NCBI RefSeq assembly: GCF_000169195.2
Contig: NC_016023.1
Span: 3,162,001-3,226,000 of the forward strand
DNA length: 64,000 nt
Source: Heyndrickxia coagulans 36D1
GTDB lineage: Bacteria; Bacillota; Bacilli; Bacillales; Bacillaceae_C
Direction of reading: 5' to 3'
Positions 37,877-46,554 of this stretch are shown in pieces. Made by a program: the position numbers and the translations under genes. Each line of letters opens with the position of its first letter. Position 1 is the stretch's first letter. Below the pieces are notes generated by a model. The model was not told the DNA's origin and ran no database searches. It was given only the letters and a program-made list of their open reading frames with translations.

Positions 37877-38572
37877 ATGGATAAAGATCTTTTGCTTGCC
37901 TGGTGGGAAGAAGGGATATTGACCGTCCCCCAGCTCTTATTGAAAAAATACAAACAGCTTGGCCTGAATGAAACGGAACTTGTGCTTTTGCTGCAAGTTT
38001 ATTCTTTTTTAAAAGAGGGAAATGCGTTTCCGACGCCTGAAGATCTGGCAGGCAGGCTTACCATTCCGGAAAGTATGTGCGTTTCGATTTTGCGGCGTCT
38101 AATCCAGCATCAGTTTTTGTCCATTGAAGAAGGGGAAGGGGAAGGTGGCATCCTGTATGAAAAATATTCGATCATGCCGCTGTGGGCGAAACTCGCCGAT
38201 GAATTTATCTATGAGAAAAAACAGGACGAGCTTGAAAAAAGCGTAAACGAAGAAACCGATTTATACACCACGTTTGAACAGGAGTTTGGCAGGCCGCTGT
38301 CGCCGCTCGAATGCGAAACATTGGCGATGTGGATTGACCAGGACGGGCAATCCCCTGATCTGATCAAAGCCGCCCTGCGCGAAGCCGTCATCTCCGGCAA
38401 ACTGAATTTCCGCTACATAGACCGCATTTTGTTTGAATGGAAAAAGAACGGAATCCGGACGGTGGATGAAGCACGTGAATATGGAAGGAATTTCCGTAAA
38501 TCGTCAAAACCGCAAACAGAAAAACCGAAAACGACCAATCCGGTGCCGTTTTATAACTGGCTCGAACAATAA
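37877..38572 (+). CDS. dnaD: DNA replication initiation protein DnaD
   Basis: The 231-residue protein has an N-terminal winged-helix oligomerisation domain (residues about 1-130) and the C-terminal DnaD/DnaB2 domain with EFGRPLSPLECETLAMWID and the YIDRILFEWKKNGI motif that contacts single-stranded DNA. DnaD acts with DnaA and DnaB to load the replicative helicase. The start is ATG 37877 after GAGGTG; the open frame continues upstream into the intron by chance. An extended -10, TGCTATACT (37850-37858), lies just before it. Confidence 0.95.
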   Translation: MDKDLLLAWWEEGILTVPQLLLKKYKQLGLNETELVLLLQVYSFLKEGNAFPTPEDLAGRLTIPESMCVSILRRLIQHQFLSIEEGEGEGGILYEKYSIMPLWAKLADEFIYEKKQDELEKSVNEETDLYTTFEQEFGRPLSPLECETLAMWIDQDGQSPDLIKAALREAVISGKLNFRYIDRILFEWKKNGIRTVDEAREYGRNFRKSSKPQTEKPKTTNPVPFYNWLEQ

Positions 38573-38619
38573 AGGTGACAATAATAATTTTATGTAAACT
38601 AGTTACAGGAGTTTGAGAA

Positions 38620-39279
38620 ATGCTGACAAAAAAACAAATCCGGCATTGCCTTGAGACAATGGGGGAAATGTTTCCGGATGCCCGCTGTGAATTGAATCAT
38701 TCAAATCCTTTTGAGCTGCTGATCGCGGTAACATTATCCGCCCAGTGCACCGATGCGCTCGTCAATAAAGTGACAAAAAATCTGTTTCAAAAGTATAAAA
38801 CGCCGGATGATTATATTGCCGTGCCGCTTGAAGAACTGCAGCAGGACATCCGGTCGATCGGCCTATACCGCAACAAAGCAAAAAACATCCAAAAACTTTG
38901 TCGGATGCTCATCGAGGAATACGGGCGGGAAGTGCCGCAAACACGTGAAGAACTAATGAAACTGCCCGGCGTCGGCAGAAAAACGGCAAACGTTGTCCTG
39001 TCGGTTGCTTTTGGCATTCCGGCCATTGCTGTCGATACCCATGTGGAGAGAGTAAGCAAACGGCTCGGTTTTTGCCGCTACAAAGACAGTGTATTGGAAG
39101 TGGAACAAACCTTAATGAAAAAAGTGCCGAAAGAAGAATGGTCGATCACGCACCACCGGATGATCTTCTTCGGCCGCTACCATTGTAAGGCCCAGCGCCC
39201 GCAATGTGAAATCTGCCCGCTTCTTGACCTGTGCAGGGAAGGGAAGAAACGGATGAAGCAGAAAGAGAACAAGAAATAA
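38620..39279 (+). CDS. nth: Endonuclease III
   Basis: The 219-residue DNA glycosylase/AP lyase removes oxidised pyrimidines. The helix-hairpin-helix LPGVGRKTANVVLS with its catalytic lysine is followed by the catalytic aspartate in AVDTHVERV, and the C-terminal cluster CKAQRPQCEICPLLDLC gives the C-x6-C-x2-C-x5-C ligands of the 4Fe-4S cluster. It follows dnaD as in B. subtilis; ypoC, normally next, is absent. Confidence 0.97.
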   Translation: MLTKKQIRHCLETMGEMFPDARCELNHSNPFELLIAVTLSAQCTDALVNKVTKNLFQKYKTPDDYIAVPLEELQQDIRSIGLYRNKAKNIQKLCRMLIEEYGREVPQTREELMKLPGVGRKTANVVLSVAFGIPAIAVDTHVERVSKRLGFCRYKDSVLEVEQTLMKKVPKEEWSITHHRMIFFGRYHCKAQRPQCEICPLLDLCREGKKRMKQKENKK

Positions 39280-39285
39280 CAATAC

Positions 39286-39320
39286 AAAAAGCATGGAGAA
39301 CTGATTCTCCATGCTTTTTT
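39286..39320. terminator. Bidirectional terminator of nth and target of intron copy 2
   Basis: AAAAAGCATGGAGAA pairs perfectly with TTCTCCATGCTTTTT around CTGA. Intron copy 2 begins three bases after its T-run. Before the insertion it probably also terminated ponA on the minus strand. Confidence 0.93.
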
Positions 39321-39322
39321 GG

Positions 39323-41214
39323 GTGCGCCGTGCATGGCGATTCGCTAGGCGGTGAAAGTCCGCTATGGGGGTAGGTAGCGACCAACCATTAGCCAAGAGC
39401 AAGGGTGTCCATCGTGAGATGGAATCCGAAGGAAGCTGGAGGCAAAATTCTGACCCGAGGAACACGAACATCATTAGGCGTACTCTCACAGGGTGAGGCT
39501 GCCAAACAAGTCGAAGCCCAAAAGCTATCCGGATGTGGAAACGTAAATGGTGCGGGTACATGGAACGAAAGTGAATCACCTTACCACGGGAGGTCTCACG
39601 GACAGGTGGAAACAGAGTATGAAACCTGGTTGAAACAAGATTTGCCGTGAGAAGTCAGCAGAAGCCATAGTACGGAGATGCCTGGGGCATCGAAGGAAGG
39701 GCTGAACTAAAGGAAGTGGAAGTCAATGAAAGTTACCGAAGAAACGAACAAATGCAGAAAACAGGAAGAAACCTGCTGTCAAAAAGATACTGCGGAACAG
39801 GAAGAATATGACAGAGGGCATAGTTTCAAGAGGATAACCGAAAACAACACCACTAACACCAACAGACAGAACGAATGGATGCTTGAACGAATCCTTTCAA
39901 GTAATAACCTGCACCGTGCCTATAAAAAGGTAAAGAAAAACAAAGGTGCGGGCGGTGTCGATGGAATGAAAACAGGTGAACTTTTGGCATACCTAACTGA
40001 ACACCAGAGGGAACTCGTCCTCTCCATTCGAAATGGGACATACAAGCCCCAACCCGTTAGAAGGGTAGAAATACCAAAAGACAACGGGAAAACAAGGAAA
40101 CTTGGAATACCAACGGTAGTGGACCGAGTCATCCAACAAGCCATTTCGCAGGTCCTAGTCCCTATATATGAAAGAAAGTTTTCAGACAATAGCTATGGTT
40201 TCCGACCACATAGAAGTACACATCAGGCACTTCTCAAGTGCCAAAAGAATGTAAATGAAGGATACCAGTATGTAGTAGATCTGGACTTAGAACAGTACTT
40301 TGACACGGTAAACCATAGTAAGCTTATCCAGATATTGAGTGAAACAATTCACGACGGACGTGTAATCTCCTTAATCCATAAATTCCTAAATGCAGGTGTT
40401 ATGATCAAAGGGGTAAGGACAACAAATGATTTCGGTGTTCCACAAGGAGGACCACTAAGTCCGCTTCTTGCCAATGTAATGTTAAACGAATTGGATAAAG
40501 AAATGGAAGCAAGAAATCACCGATTTGTCCGTTACGCTGATGATGTGATCATATTCTGCAAAAGCCGAAGAAGCTGTGAAAGAACATACCATAACATTCT
40601 CCCATTCATTGAGAAGAAATTGCGACTCAAAGTGAACCGAGAGAAGACGATGATCACACATATTAGAAACATCAAATTCCTAAGTTATGGATTCTACCTT
40701 TATGAAGGAAAATGCAAATTCCGGGTACACCCGAAGGGTGTTCAAAAATTAAAGGAGAAAATTCGCACAATCACAGGAAGGAGCAACGGATTAAGCATAG
40801 AGGAAAGAAAGAAAAGGCTAAATGACACTGTCCGAGGATGGGTAAATTACTACAAGCTAGCGGATATGAAAAGTCTGGTAACCAGACTGGACCAATGGAC
40901 ACGAAGAAGAATGCGAATGGTAACTTGGAAAAGATGGAAGAGAGTACGCACAAGATTTTATTGGCTCAAGAAATTAGGGATCAATAAAAGAAAGGCGTGG
41001 GAATGGGCTAACACAAGAAAAGGCTACTGGAGAATCTCCGGCAGCCATATCTTAGCCAGAACCCTTACAAACGAACTCTTTCGAAGAGCAAGGTATATAA
41101 GTTTTCTGGATTATTATCTGTCTGTACGGTCGTAAACTTTAGAACCGCCGTGTACGGAACCGTACGCACGGTGGTGTGAGAGGTCGGCTAATCAAATAAT
41201 GATTAGCCTCCTAC
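39323..41214 (+). mobile_element. Group II intron, bacterial class C type, copy 2
   Basis: This 1,892-bp copy is nearly identical to copy 1 but in the opposite orientation. It starts with GTGCGCCGTGCATGG directly after the nth terminator and ends near CCTCCTAC, with the same domain V and VI hairpins at 41140-41210. The two copies flank dnaD-nth as long inverted repeats. Its transcription sense is opposite to the convergent ponA gene. Confidence 0.9.
39726..41135 (+). CDS. ltrA: Group II intron reverse transcriptase/maturase, copy 2
   Basis: The 469-residue protein has an intact YADD at residues 270-273, the same reverse transcriptase and maturase regions as copy 1, and no endonuclease domain. 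Differences from copy 1 include EEYDRG for EGYGRG, GAGG for GEGG, KGVRTT for KGIRTT and LSIEE for LSVEE. The few substitutions without frameshifts indicate recent duplication and maintained function. Confidence 0.93.
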   Translation: MKVTEETNKCRKQEETCCQKDTAEQEEYDRGHSFKRITENNTTNTNRQNEWMLERILSSNNLHRAYKKVKKNKGAGGVDGMKTGELLAYLTEHQRELVLSIRNGTYKPQPVRRVEIPKDNGKTRKLGIPTVVDRVIQQAISQVLVPIYERKFSDNSYGFRPHRSTHQALLKCQKNVNEGYQYVVDLDLEQYFDTVNHSKLIQILSETIHDGRVISLIHKFLNAGVMIKGVRTTNDFGVPQGGPLSPLLANVMLNELDKEMEARNHRFVRYADDVIIFCKSRRSCERTYHNILPFIEKKLRLKVNREKTMITHIRNIKFLSYGFYLYEGKCKFRVHPKGVQKLKEKIRTITGRSNGLSIEERKKRLNDTVRGWVNYYKLADMKSLVTRLDQWTRRRMRMVTWKRWKRVRTRFYWLKKLGINKRKAWEWANTRKGYWRISGSHILARTLTNELFRRARYISFLDYYLSVRS

Positions 41215-41263
41215 TCGATTGCGAACCGGCGGGAGCACAGGAAGCCATCAATCACGTGCTTTT

Positions 41264-43999
41264 TTATTCAGAACCGGTATTGTTATTTGCGGACGTGTTG
41301 CCCGAACTGTTTTCGCCTTTATTGGAACTGTTCCCGCCGTTCGTATTGATCCCTTGGTTTCCGTTTGAACCGCTGTTTCCCTTGCCATGAGTGCCTGCTC
41401 CATTGTTTGCCGGTCTGTCATTTCCGCTTGAAGGGCCAGTGCCTGAACTGTTTCCTGGACCGTTGTTGTTATCTTTGTTGCTGTTGCCGTTTCCGCTGTT
41501 TTCCGAGCCGGTGCCGTTTGAATTGCCGCTGTTTGTTCCCTTGTCTGAGCCGGTGTTGTCTTTGTTTTCGCCGGACTGATTGGTGTCAGTGCCGGTATTG
41601 CTATTCGTATTTGAATTGTTTGCATCCGGTTGTTTTTGGGCATTGTCTTCCGGTTGCTTGTTTTGGTTATCATCCGCCTTCGTGTCCGTGCTATCCCCCG
41701 GAACCGTTACACTGGCGGATGCCGCTTTGCTTTTCACGCCATTTACCGTGGCGGTGACATTGAAGACATACGTTGCGCCCGCTTTCGGATTGGCAACGGT
41801 GATCGATTTTCCTGAAGTCGAACCGAATGACGCCGCGCTGCCGTTTATTGTGCCGGAGACGTTAAAGGTTGCACCTGATCCTTCATAATCCCAGGTAACC
41901 GTAATTTTTTTGCTGTTTGCATCATACGCTGCGTGAACATTTGCCGGCGCATCCTGGGTAACGGATTTTTTATCAATCGCTGTATCGATATGGCCGCGGA
42001 TATACAATTCGCTTCCCATTCTGACGACACTTTTTGGCATCGTAAAGTCAGGCGTTTCTTTGCCTTCCGATACATAGCGCATCAAGTGGCGGTAAATTTG
42101 CTGCGCAACCGTTTGATACGGCCTTGTGACGCCATATTTTTTGCCTTTCTCGCTTTCGTATCCGGTCCATACAGCTAACGAATATCTTGTCGTGTAGCCC
42201 GCAAACCAGGAATCCCGCACAGAAGAACTCAAAATCCCGTATTTTGCCAGCTCATCTTTATCAAAATTCGTTGTGCCCGTTTTACCGGCGGCAGGCAATC
42301 CTGGAATATGGGCGGTTGTCCCGGTACCTTTTGTCAGCACATCTTTCAGCACGTCCGTAATCATATAAGCCGTAAAATCACTCATGGCGATTTTGGACTG
42401 GACATGCGGTTTGATTTCCGTGACCCCGTCACGCAGGACAATTTTCCGGATGGCATGCGGCTTGTTGTATATGCCTTCATTGCCGAATGCGGCGTAAGCG
42501 GAAGCCATCTGCAACGGTGAAACTTGCACCCCTCCGCCGATGGATGAAGATTCAACGATTTCTTTGCTGTTTAAATCAAGGCCGAGTTTTTTTGCAAAAC
42601 GGATGGCCCTTTCCTTTCCAACTTCTTTATATGTTTCATAGGCAGGAATATTCCGTGATAAATACAGTGCCTTGCGCATGCTCATCTTGCCAAGGAACCG
42701 GTTATCCCAGTCATTAATCGGCGTTCCGTCCGAATAAGTGGTTGCGACATCGTTCAATTGGTGCCCGGTTGACCAGTGCAAGTACTCAATCGCCGGCCCG
42801 TAGTCAAGAATCGGTTTGATCGTTGATCCCGGCGAACGCTTCGTATCAACGGCATAGTTGAAGCCGCGGTCAAGTTTCATATTGCGCCCGCCGCCGAGCG
42901 CACGGATTTCGCCTGTTTTCGTATCGATCAGGGCAATGCCGGCCTGCATTTTTTTATCCGGATAATTGATGATCGAATTGGTGTTTAAGATTTTTTCCGT
43001 ATATTGCTGTGCGGAAGAATCCAGGGTTGTATAAATGGTTAAACCATCGGCATACACATTATAGTTCCCGAGTTTCTGCACTTCCTTAATGACTTCATTG
43101 ACAAAGGCAGGATATTTGTTCGCGTTTGTATTCCGCTCTTTTTCTTTGACCAGTCCGGCCGAAACCGGGGTGGCCTGCGCTTTTTCCATTTCTGCCTTTG
43201 TAATTTTATTGTTTTTGTACATCATTGACAGGACAATGTCCCTTCTTTTCTTCGTCAGATCCGGATGGTCAAACGGATTATAATTATTCGGGCTTTGCGG
43301 CATGCCGGCCAGTACGGCAATTTCCGGCAGTGATAATTTGCTTAAAGATTTGCCATAATAATGTTCAGCGGCTGTCTCAAAGCCGAAGACACCGTCTGAC
43401 ATATAGACTTTATTGACATACATTTCAAGGATTTCATGCTTTGTATATTTCCGCTCAAGCTGGATCGCTAGCCACGCTTCCTGGGCCTTCCGCTTTAATG
43501 TTTTTTCGTTTTTATTATTTAATGCCATGGAAACGACCTGCTGGGTGAGGGTGCTCGCCCCCTCGGATCCGAACCCTTTGGTAAAGTTTGCGACCACCGC
43601 ACCCCCGAGCCGAATCGGGTCGATCCCGTGGTGATGATAGAACCGTGCGTCTTCCGTCGAAAGAATCGCGTTTTCCATCTGTTTTGGAAGCTCTTCATAA
43701 TCAATATATTTCCGGTTCTGTGCCCCGAGCGTTGCGACTGTTTTGTTGCTTTTATCCTTAATCACCGATGGAATCGGGTCGGATAACTGCTTCTTCGTCA
43801 GTTTTGGGGAGCTGCTTGCGTAATACGCAAAAGTGCTGATTCCCGCAATGACTCCGGCCAGCCCGACAAGAAAGCAGACAAGAATGAGCCGATTTATAAA
43901 TGTTAAAAATTTGTTTTTCGGTTTTTTCCTCTTCTTTTTATGTTGATTTGCCTGCATTTGTTTCCGGCGTTCTTCGCGGGATTGGTATTTTTCTGCCAT
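41264..43999 (-). CDS. ponA: Class A penicillin-binding protein 1 (transglycosylase/transpeptidase)
   Basis: The 911-residue protein polymerises and crosslinks peptidoglycan. A basic cytoplasmic tail leads to one membrane anchor (residues about 32-60). The GT51 domain carries the catalytic Glu116 in STEDARFYHHHGID. The transpeptidase active serine is Ser392 in GSTIK (391-395), with SRN and KTGTT later. After a fibronectin-like domain, about 140 C-terminal residues are almost only Asn, Gly, Ser, Thr, Asp and Lys. The start is ATG 43999, nine bases after GAAAGGA. It is followed within its unit by no terminator until past intron copy 2. Confidence 0.96.
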   Translation of the reverse strand: MAEKYQSREERRKQMQANQHKKKRKKPKNKFLTFINRLILVCFLVGLAGVIAGISTFAYYASSSPKLTKKQLSDPIPSVIKDKSNKTVATLGAQNRKYIDYEELPKQMENAILSTEDARFYHHHGIDPIRLGGAVVANFTKGFGSEGASTLTQQVVSMALNNKNEKTLKRKAQEAWLAIQLERKYTKHEILEMYVNKVYMSDGVFGFETAAEHYYGKSLSKLSLPEIAVLAGMPQSPNNYNPFDHPDLTKKRRDIVLSMMYKNNKITKAEMEKAQATPVSAGLVKEKERNTNANKYPAFVNEVIKEVQKLGNYNVYADGLTIYTTLDSSAQQYTEKILNTNSIINYPDKKMQAGIALIDTKTGEIRALGGGRNMKLDRGFNYAVDTKRSPGSTIKPILDYGPAIEYLHWSTGHQLNDVATTYSDGTPINDWDNRFLGKMSMRKALYLSRNIPAYETYKEVGKERAIRFAKKLGLDLNSKEIVESSSIGGGVQVSPLQMASAYAAFGNEGIYNKPHAIRKIVLRDGVTEIKPHVQSKIAMSDFTAYMITDVLKDVLTKGTGTTAHIPGLPAAGKTGTTNFDKDELAKYGILSSSVRDSWFAGYTTRYSLAVWTGYESEKGKKYGVTRPYQTVAQQIYRHLMRYVSEGKETPDFTMPKSVVRMGSELYIRGHIDTAIDKKSVTQDAPANVHAAYDANSKKITVTWDYEGSGATFNVSGTINGSAASFGSTSGKSITVANPKAGATYVFNVTATVNGVKSKAASASVTVPGDSTDTKADDNQNKQPEDNAQKQPDANNSNTNSNTGTDTNQSGENKDNTGSDKGTNSGNSNGTGSENSGNGNSNKDNNNGPGNSSGTGPSSGNDRPANNGAGTHGKGNSGSNGNQGINTNGGNSSNKGENSSGNTSANNNTGSE

Positions 44000-44091
44000 G
44001 CTCAGCATTCCTTTCTTCTAAATCTGAAAAAGCCGATTTAGATTCAAAACATATTGTTGCCGGATCCGTCAATCATCCGGCCGGGCAACAA

Positions 44092-44697
44092 CTATAAAGC
44101 ATACAATTGTTTTAAAACGGCGATGTAATCAATTCTCGGCCGGTATCCAACCGGTATAGGGTGCCCGTTTTCTTCAATTTCTTCTTTTTTTATCGATTTT
44201 CTCCCTCCGGCAAGCATTCTATCCCAATAAAAAAATAAATGGCGGGATTCCAGCAAAAAAATTTCTTCTTCCTTCGCAAAACGGAGAATGACAAAGCAAA
44301 TTCCGCCTTGCGCCACCACCTGTTTCATATGGCTGATTTGATGCTCATGGAAGTTATGAAGCGGAAAAGAAGTATGGTTTTGCGTTTCCTTTGCTTCAAA
44401 GTCTATATATTTACCGTTCATCACCCCGTTGTAATCGGTTGTGGACGGCTGTTTAAAATAGGCTTCTTTAATGACGGCTGTGCTCCGTGACTGATAATCG
44501 ACCTGGACAATCTGGATCGGGGTCGGTTTTTTATGGATAACGGCAATGCCTTCCTGCAAATAATAAGCATTGGTTTCATTCAGATCCTCTTCCAGTGTCA
44601 TCCCGCGGTTGCCGTATAAAATTTGGTTCGCATTTTTCCGTCCGGCTTTGTTTTTTTTCCCTTTATACTTTTTTCCGTTTGGATAACGCAATTCCAT
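44092..44697 (-). CDS. recU: Holliday junction resolvase RecU
   Basis: The 201-residue nuclease resolves Holliday junctions and modulates RecA. The catalytic region [17 protein letters not shown] and the HQISHMKQV and GICFVILRF segments match the family. It is encoded upstream of ponA on the minus strand, as in B. subtilis. A TATAAT on the minus strand at 44725-44720 lies just before its start; the -35 is unclear. Confidence 0.96.
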   Translation of the reverse strand: MELRYPNGKKYKGKKNKAGRKNANQILYGNRGMTLEEDLNETNAYYLQEGIAVIHKKPTPIQIVQVDYQSRSTAVIKEAYFKQPSTTDYNGVMNGKYIDFEAKETQNHTSFPLHNFHEHQISHMKQVVAQGGICFVILRFAKEEEIFLLESRHLFFYWDRMLAGGRKSIKKEEIEENGHPIPVGYRPRIDYIAVLKQLYAL

Positions 44698-44801
44698 GTT
44701 CCCTCACCTCATAAGCTAAATTATATCATAGCAGAACAGACAAAGAATATGTAATAAAAAAAACAGTCTTTCGGCCCCTTTTGCGCCGGCGGGGGACAAG
44801 G

Positions 44802-44823
44802 AACCGGCCTGCCCGGTTTTTTT
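44802..44823 (+). terminator. Short hairpin with T-run
   Basis: AACCGG (44802-44807) and CCGGTT (44813-44818) are followed by further T residues. No plus-strand gene ends nearby, so its role is unclear. Confidence 0.4.
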
Positions 44824-44842
44824 CGCTAAAAACAGGCAAAAC

Positions 44843-44872
44843 AAAAAGCAAGGAAACATTTCCTTGCTTTTT
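44843..44872. terminator. Terminator of sspM
   Basis: AAAAAGCAAGGAAA and TTTCCTTGCTTTTT form a 14-bp perfect palindrome. On the minus strand it lies just downstream of sspM. Confidence 0.9.
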
Positions 44873-44879
44873 GCTTTCA

Positions 44880-44990
44880 TTAGGTGGAAGGGCGGTCAGG
44901 GCCGTTCAGCTTCTTATCTCCTTTTGCCAAAGACCCTTTCTGTTCCCGTGCTTTTTTCTGTTGTTGTGCTTTGTTGTCATTCGTTTTCAT
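44880..44990 (-). CDS. sspM: Small acid-soluble spore protein M
   Basis: The 36-residue basic peptide begins MKTNDNKAQQQKKA and ends DKKLNGPDRPST, closely matching remembered B. subtilis SspM (34 residues, ending DKKLGGPNRPST). SspM is a minor forespore-specific protein. A strong AGGAGGTGG ribosome-binding site lies eight bases before the ATG. It is convergent with no plus-strand gene, and a terminator follows. The forespore promoter was not clearly identified. Confidence 0.85.
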   Translation of the reverse strand: MKTNDNKAQQQKKAREQKGSLAKGDKKLNGPDRPST

Positions 44991-45253
44991 GGAAACCCAC
45001 CTCCTGAAATTGGTGTCACCGGATTTTCCGGCATATTTATTGTTTGCAGTTCCGCCTTTTGCATACATGCCGGCACGAAAGTTGGCGCAGCCGGGAAAAA
45101 TGCGCCCAAAATGGAGGCACGCTGTCGAAAGAAAACGCAAAATGAAGAAACCCGTTTTCTTTGCCGAATTGCTTCTAGTTTTGTCAGGCATGAAGGGACC
45201 GGGCCGCCTGGCAGAGAATGAATAGGCATGATGAAATTCAAGGGGGAAAACAA

Positions 45254-45493
45254 ATGATACCGAAAGCCGCATTTTTAAACGGGCTGGAAAAAATGGAAGA
45301 GGCACTCGAAAATATTGGGACAGAGATCCGGCATAAGGCGGAGAAGGAAGCAAGAAAGCAGTCGATAAAGCAGTGGTACCATTTGAAAAAAGCAGAAATG
45401 AAGCTGGATCATTTGGAAAAAAGGGCGGAAGCATTCAGAAAAACATACAGGGCGGAAAGCTTGCGGATTGATGAAAACAAAAAAACTTCCTAA
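45254..45493 (+). CDS. Hypothetical small helical protein
   Basis: The 79-residue product is highly charged and predicted to be almost entirely helical, possibly coiled coil (LEKMEEALENI, KAEMKLDHLEKRAEAF). It has no membrane segment or known motif. A good AAGGGGG site precedes ATG 45254; the in-frame ATG at 45218 lies before that site. It lies in the recU-yppE interval where B. subtilis has short unknown genes (yppC, yppD); relation to them could not be judged. Confidence 0.6.
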   Translation: MIPKAAFLNGLEKMEEALENIGTEIRHKAEKEARKQSIKQWYHLKKAEMKLDHLEKRAEAFRKTYRAESLRIDENKKTS

Positions 45494-45560
45494 AATGAAA
45501 GAAGTCTCCCGTAAAAAAACCCGGCGAAGGGAGAATATCCGGTTAGAAGGGTGAACAGAA

Positions 45561-45923
45561 ATGGAAGAAGGGCAATTACAAGCGTTAAACGAGCAGCTGA
45601 TTGCGTACACGCTTGAGCTTTACGACCTGTACCAGGAAGTAAAGGAAACAGGGGTGGAAAAGGATTTTTTCAGCGAAGTCAAGCCTTTTTGCGATACGTT
45701 GCAGGATGCCATTGACAGGTGGCTCCCGGCCGCAAAAGCATGGGTGGAAGCCCGGAGGCCGGCGCATCTTTTTCCGTCCCAGCTTGAACATACGGCCGAA
45801 AATTTGCAAATGGTTGCGGTGCGTGCTTTTTACCCGTCATCGAGCCGCAAAATGATGCTCGACCATTTTCAGTCGGTGAAATATATTCTCCAATGCTTGC
45901 AGGAAGCATTGGAGAAATCGTAA
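45561..45923 (+). CDS. yppE: DUF1798 protein YppE
   Basis: The 120-residue helical protein resembles YppE: KDFFSEVKPFCDTLQDAIDRW, ARRPAHLFPSQLEHTAENLQ and the final helix. Its function is unknown; the family is restricted to Bacillaceae relatives. Positions between recU and yppG agree with B. subtilis. Confidence 0.8.
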   Translation: MEEGQLQALNEQLIAYTLELYDLYQEVKETGVEKDFFSEVKPFCDTLQDAIDRWLPAAKAWVEARRPAHLFPSQLEHTAENLQMVAVRAFYPSSSRKMMLDHFQSVKYILQCLQEALEKS

Positions 45924-45994
45924 AGGATATGGACACATCACCAATTGCCAGATGCCACATACATTATTGGTGAAGCAGGCAGGAGGCGATGGCA

Positions 45995-46489
45995 ATGCGC
46001 GTTTTTCAAGATCCTTACAGCAGCCGGCGCACAAGAAACATAGGACGGTATCCTGTAATGCCGGGGGCCGGTCCGTATTACCCGCAATTTCCATATCCCG
46101 GGCAGCATTCCCCGCATGTTTATGGATACCCCCCAGCGCCGTATCCGTACGGCCAGCATCCGGGCGGGTACGGTCAGGCCTGGCATATGCACGGACAAAG
46201 CGGCCAGCATGCCGGGGAAGAAGCTGCCATGCATTTGTTCGGAAACCCGCTCGAGGCAGCTGAAAAGCCAAACACCCAGCACGGTGCGGCAGGGTTCGGC
46301 CATCCGTACCCGCATCAGCCTGTTCCGCCAAAGCCGCCGCAAATGGGGGGATCTTTTTTGAATTCCTTCAAATCCCAGGATGGCTCCATTGATTTTAATA
46401 AAATGGTCAATACTGCCGGACAGATGATCAATGCGATTAATCAAGTATCATCGATGGTCAAAGGGCTCGGGGGCCTGTTTACAAAATAG
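45995..46489 (+). CDS. yppG: YppG-like spore coat protein
   Basis: The 164-residue protein has a Pro/Gly/Tyr/His-rich N-terminal two thirds (PYYPQFPYPGQHSP, HPGGYGQAWHMHGQ) and a helical C-terminus (LNSFKSQDGSIDFNKMVNT). This composition suits a spore coat or crust component and the end matches YppG-family proteins. The start is ATG 45995, eight bases after AGGAGG; the ATG at 45989 is too close to it. Confidence 0.8.
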   Translation: MRVFQDPYSSRRTRNIGRYPVMPGAGPYYPQFPYPGQHSPHVYGYPPAPYPYGQHPGGYGQAWHMHGQSGQHAGEEAAMHLFGNPLEAAEKPNTQHGAAGFGHPYPHQPVPPKPPQMGGSFLNSFKSQDGSIDFNKMVNTAGQMINAINQVSSMVKGLGGLFTK

Positions 46490-46529
46490 GCTTCCGGGCC
46501 GTTTTGCTTAAAAAAGGGACAAAAAACGG

Positions 46530-46550
46530 AAAAAACCGGGACGCTCCCGG
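46530..46550 (-). terminator. Intrinsic terminator of hsp20
   Basis: On the minus strand CCGGGA, loop GCG, TCCCGG and then six T residues. Confidence 0.8.
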
Positions 46551-46554
46551 CCTC

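Noticed and set aside
41267-41690. Long frames on both strands in the ponA tail region
   Set aside because: They result from the repetitive Asn/Gly/Ser codons of the PonA C-terminus and have no starts with ribosome-binding sites.
44884-45225. Plus-strand frame opposite sspM
   Set aside because: It is the antisense shadow of sspM, has atypical composition and lacks a ribosome-binding site, whereas sspM matches a known small spore protein.
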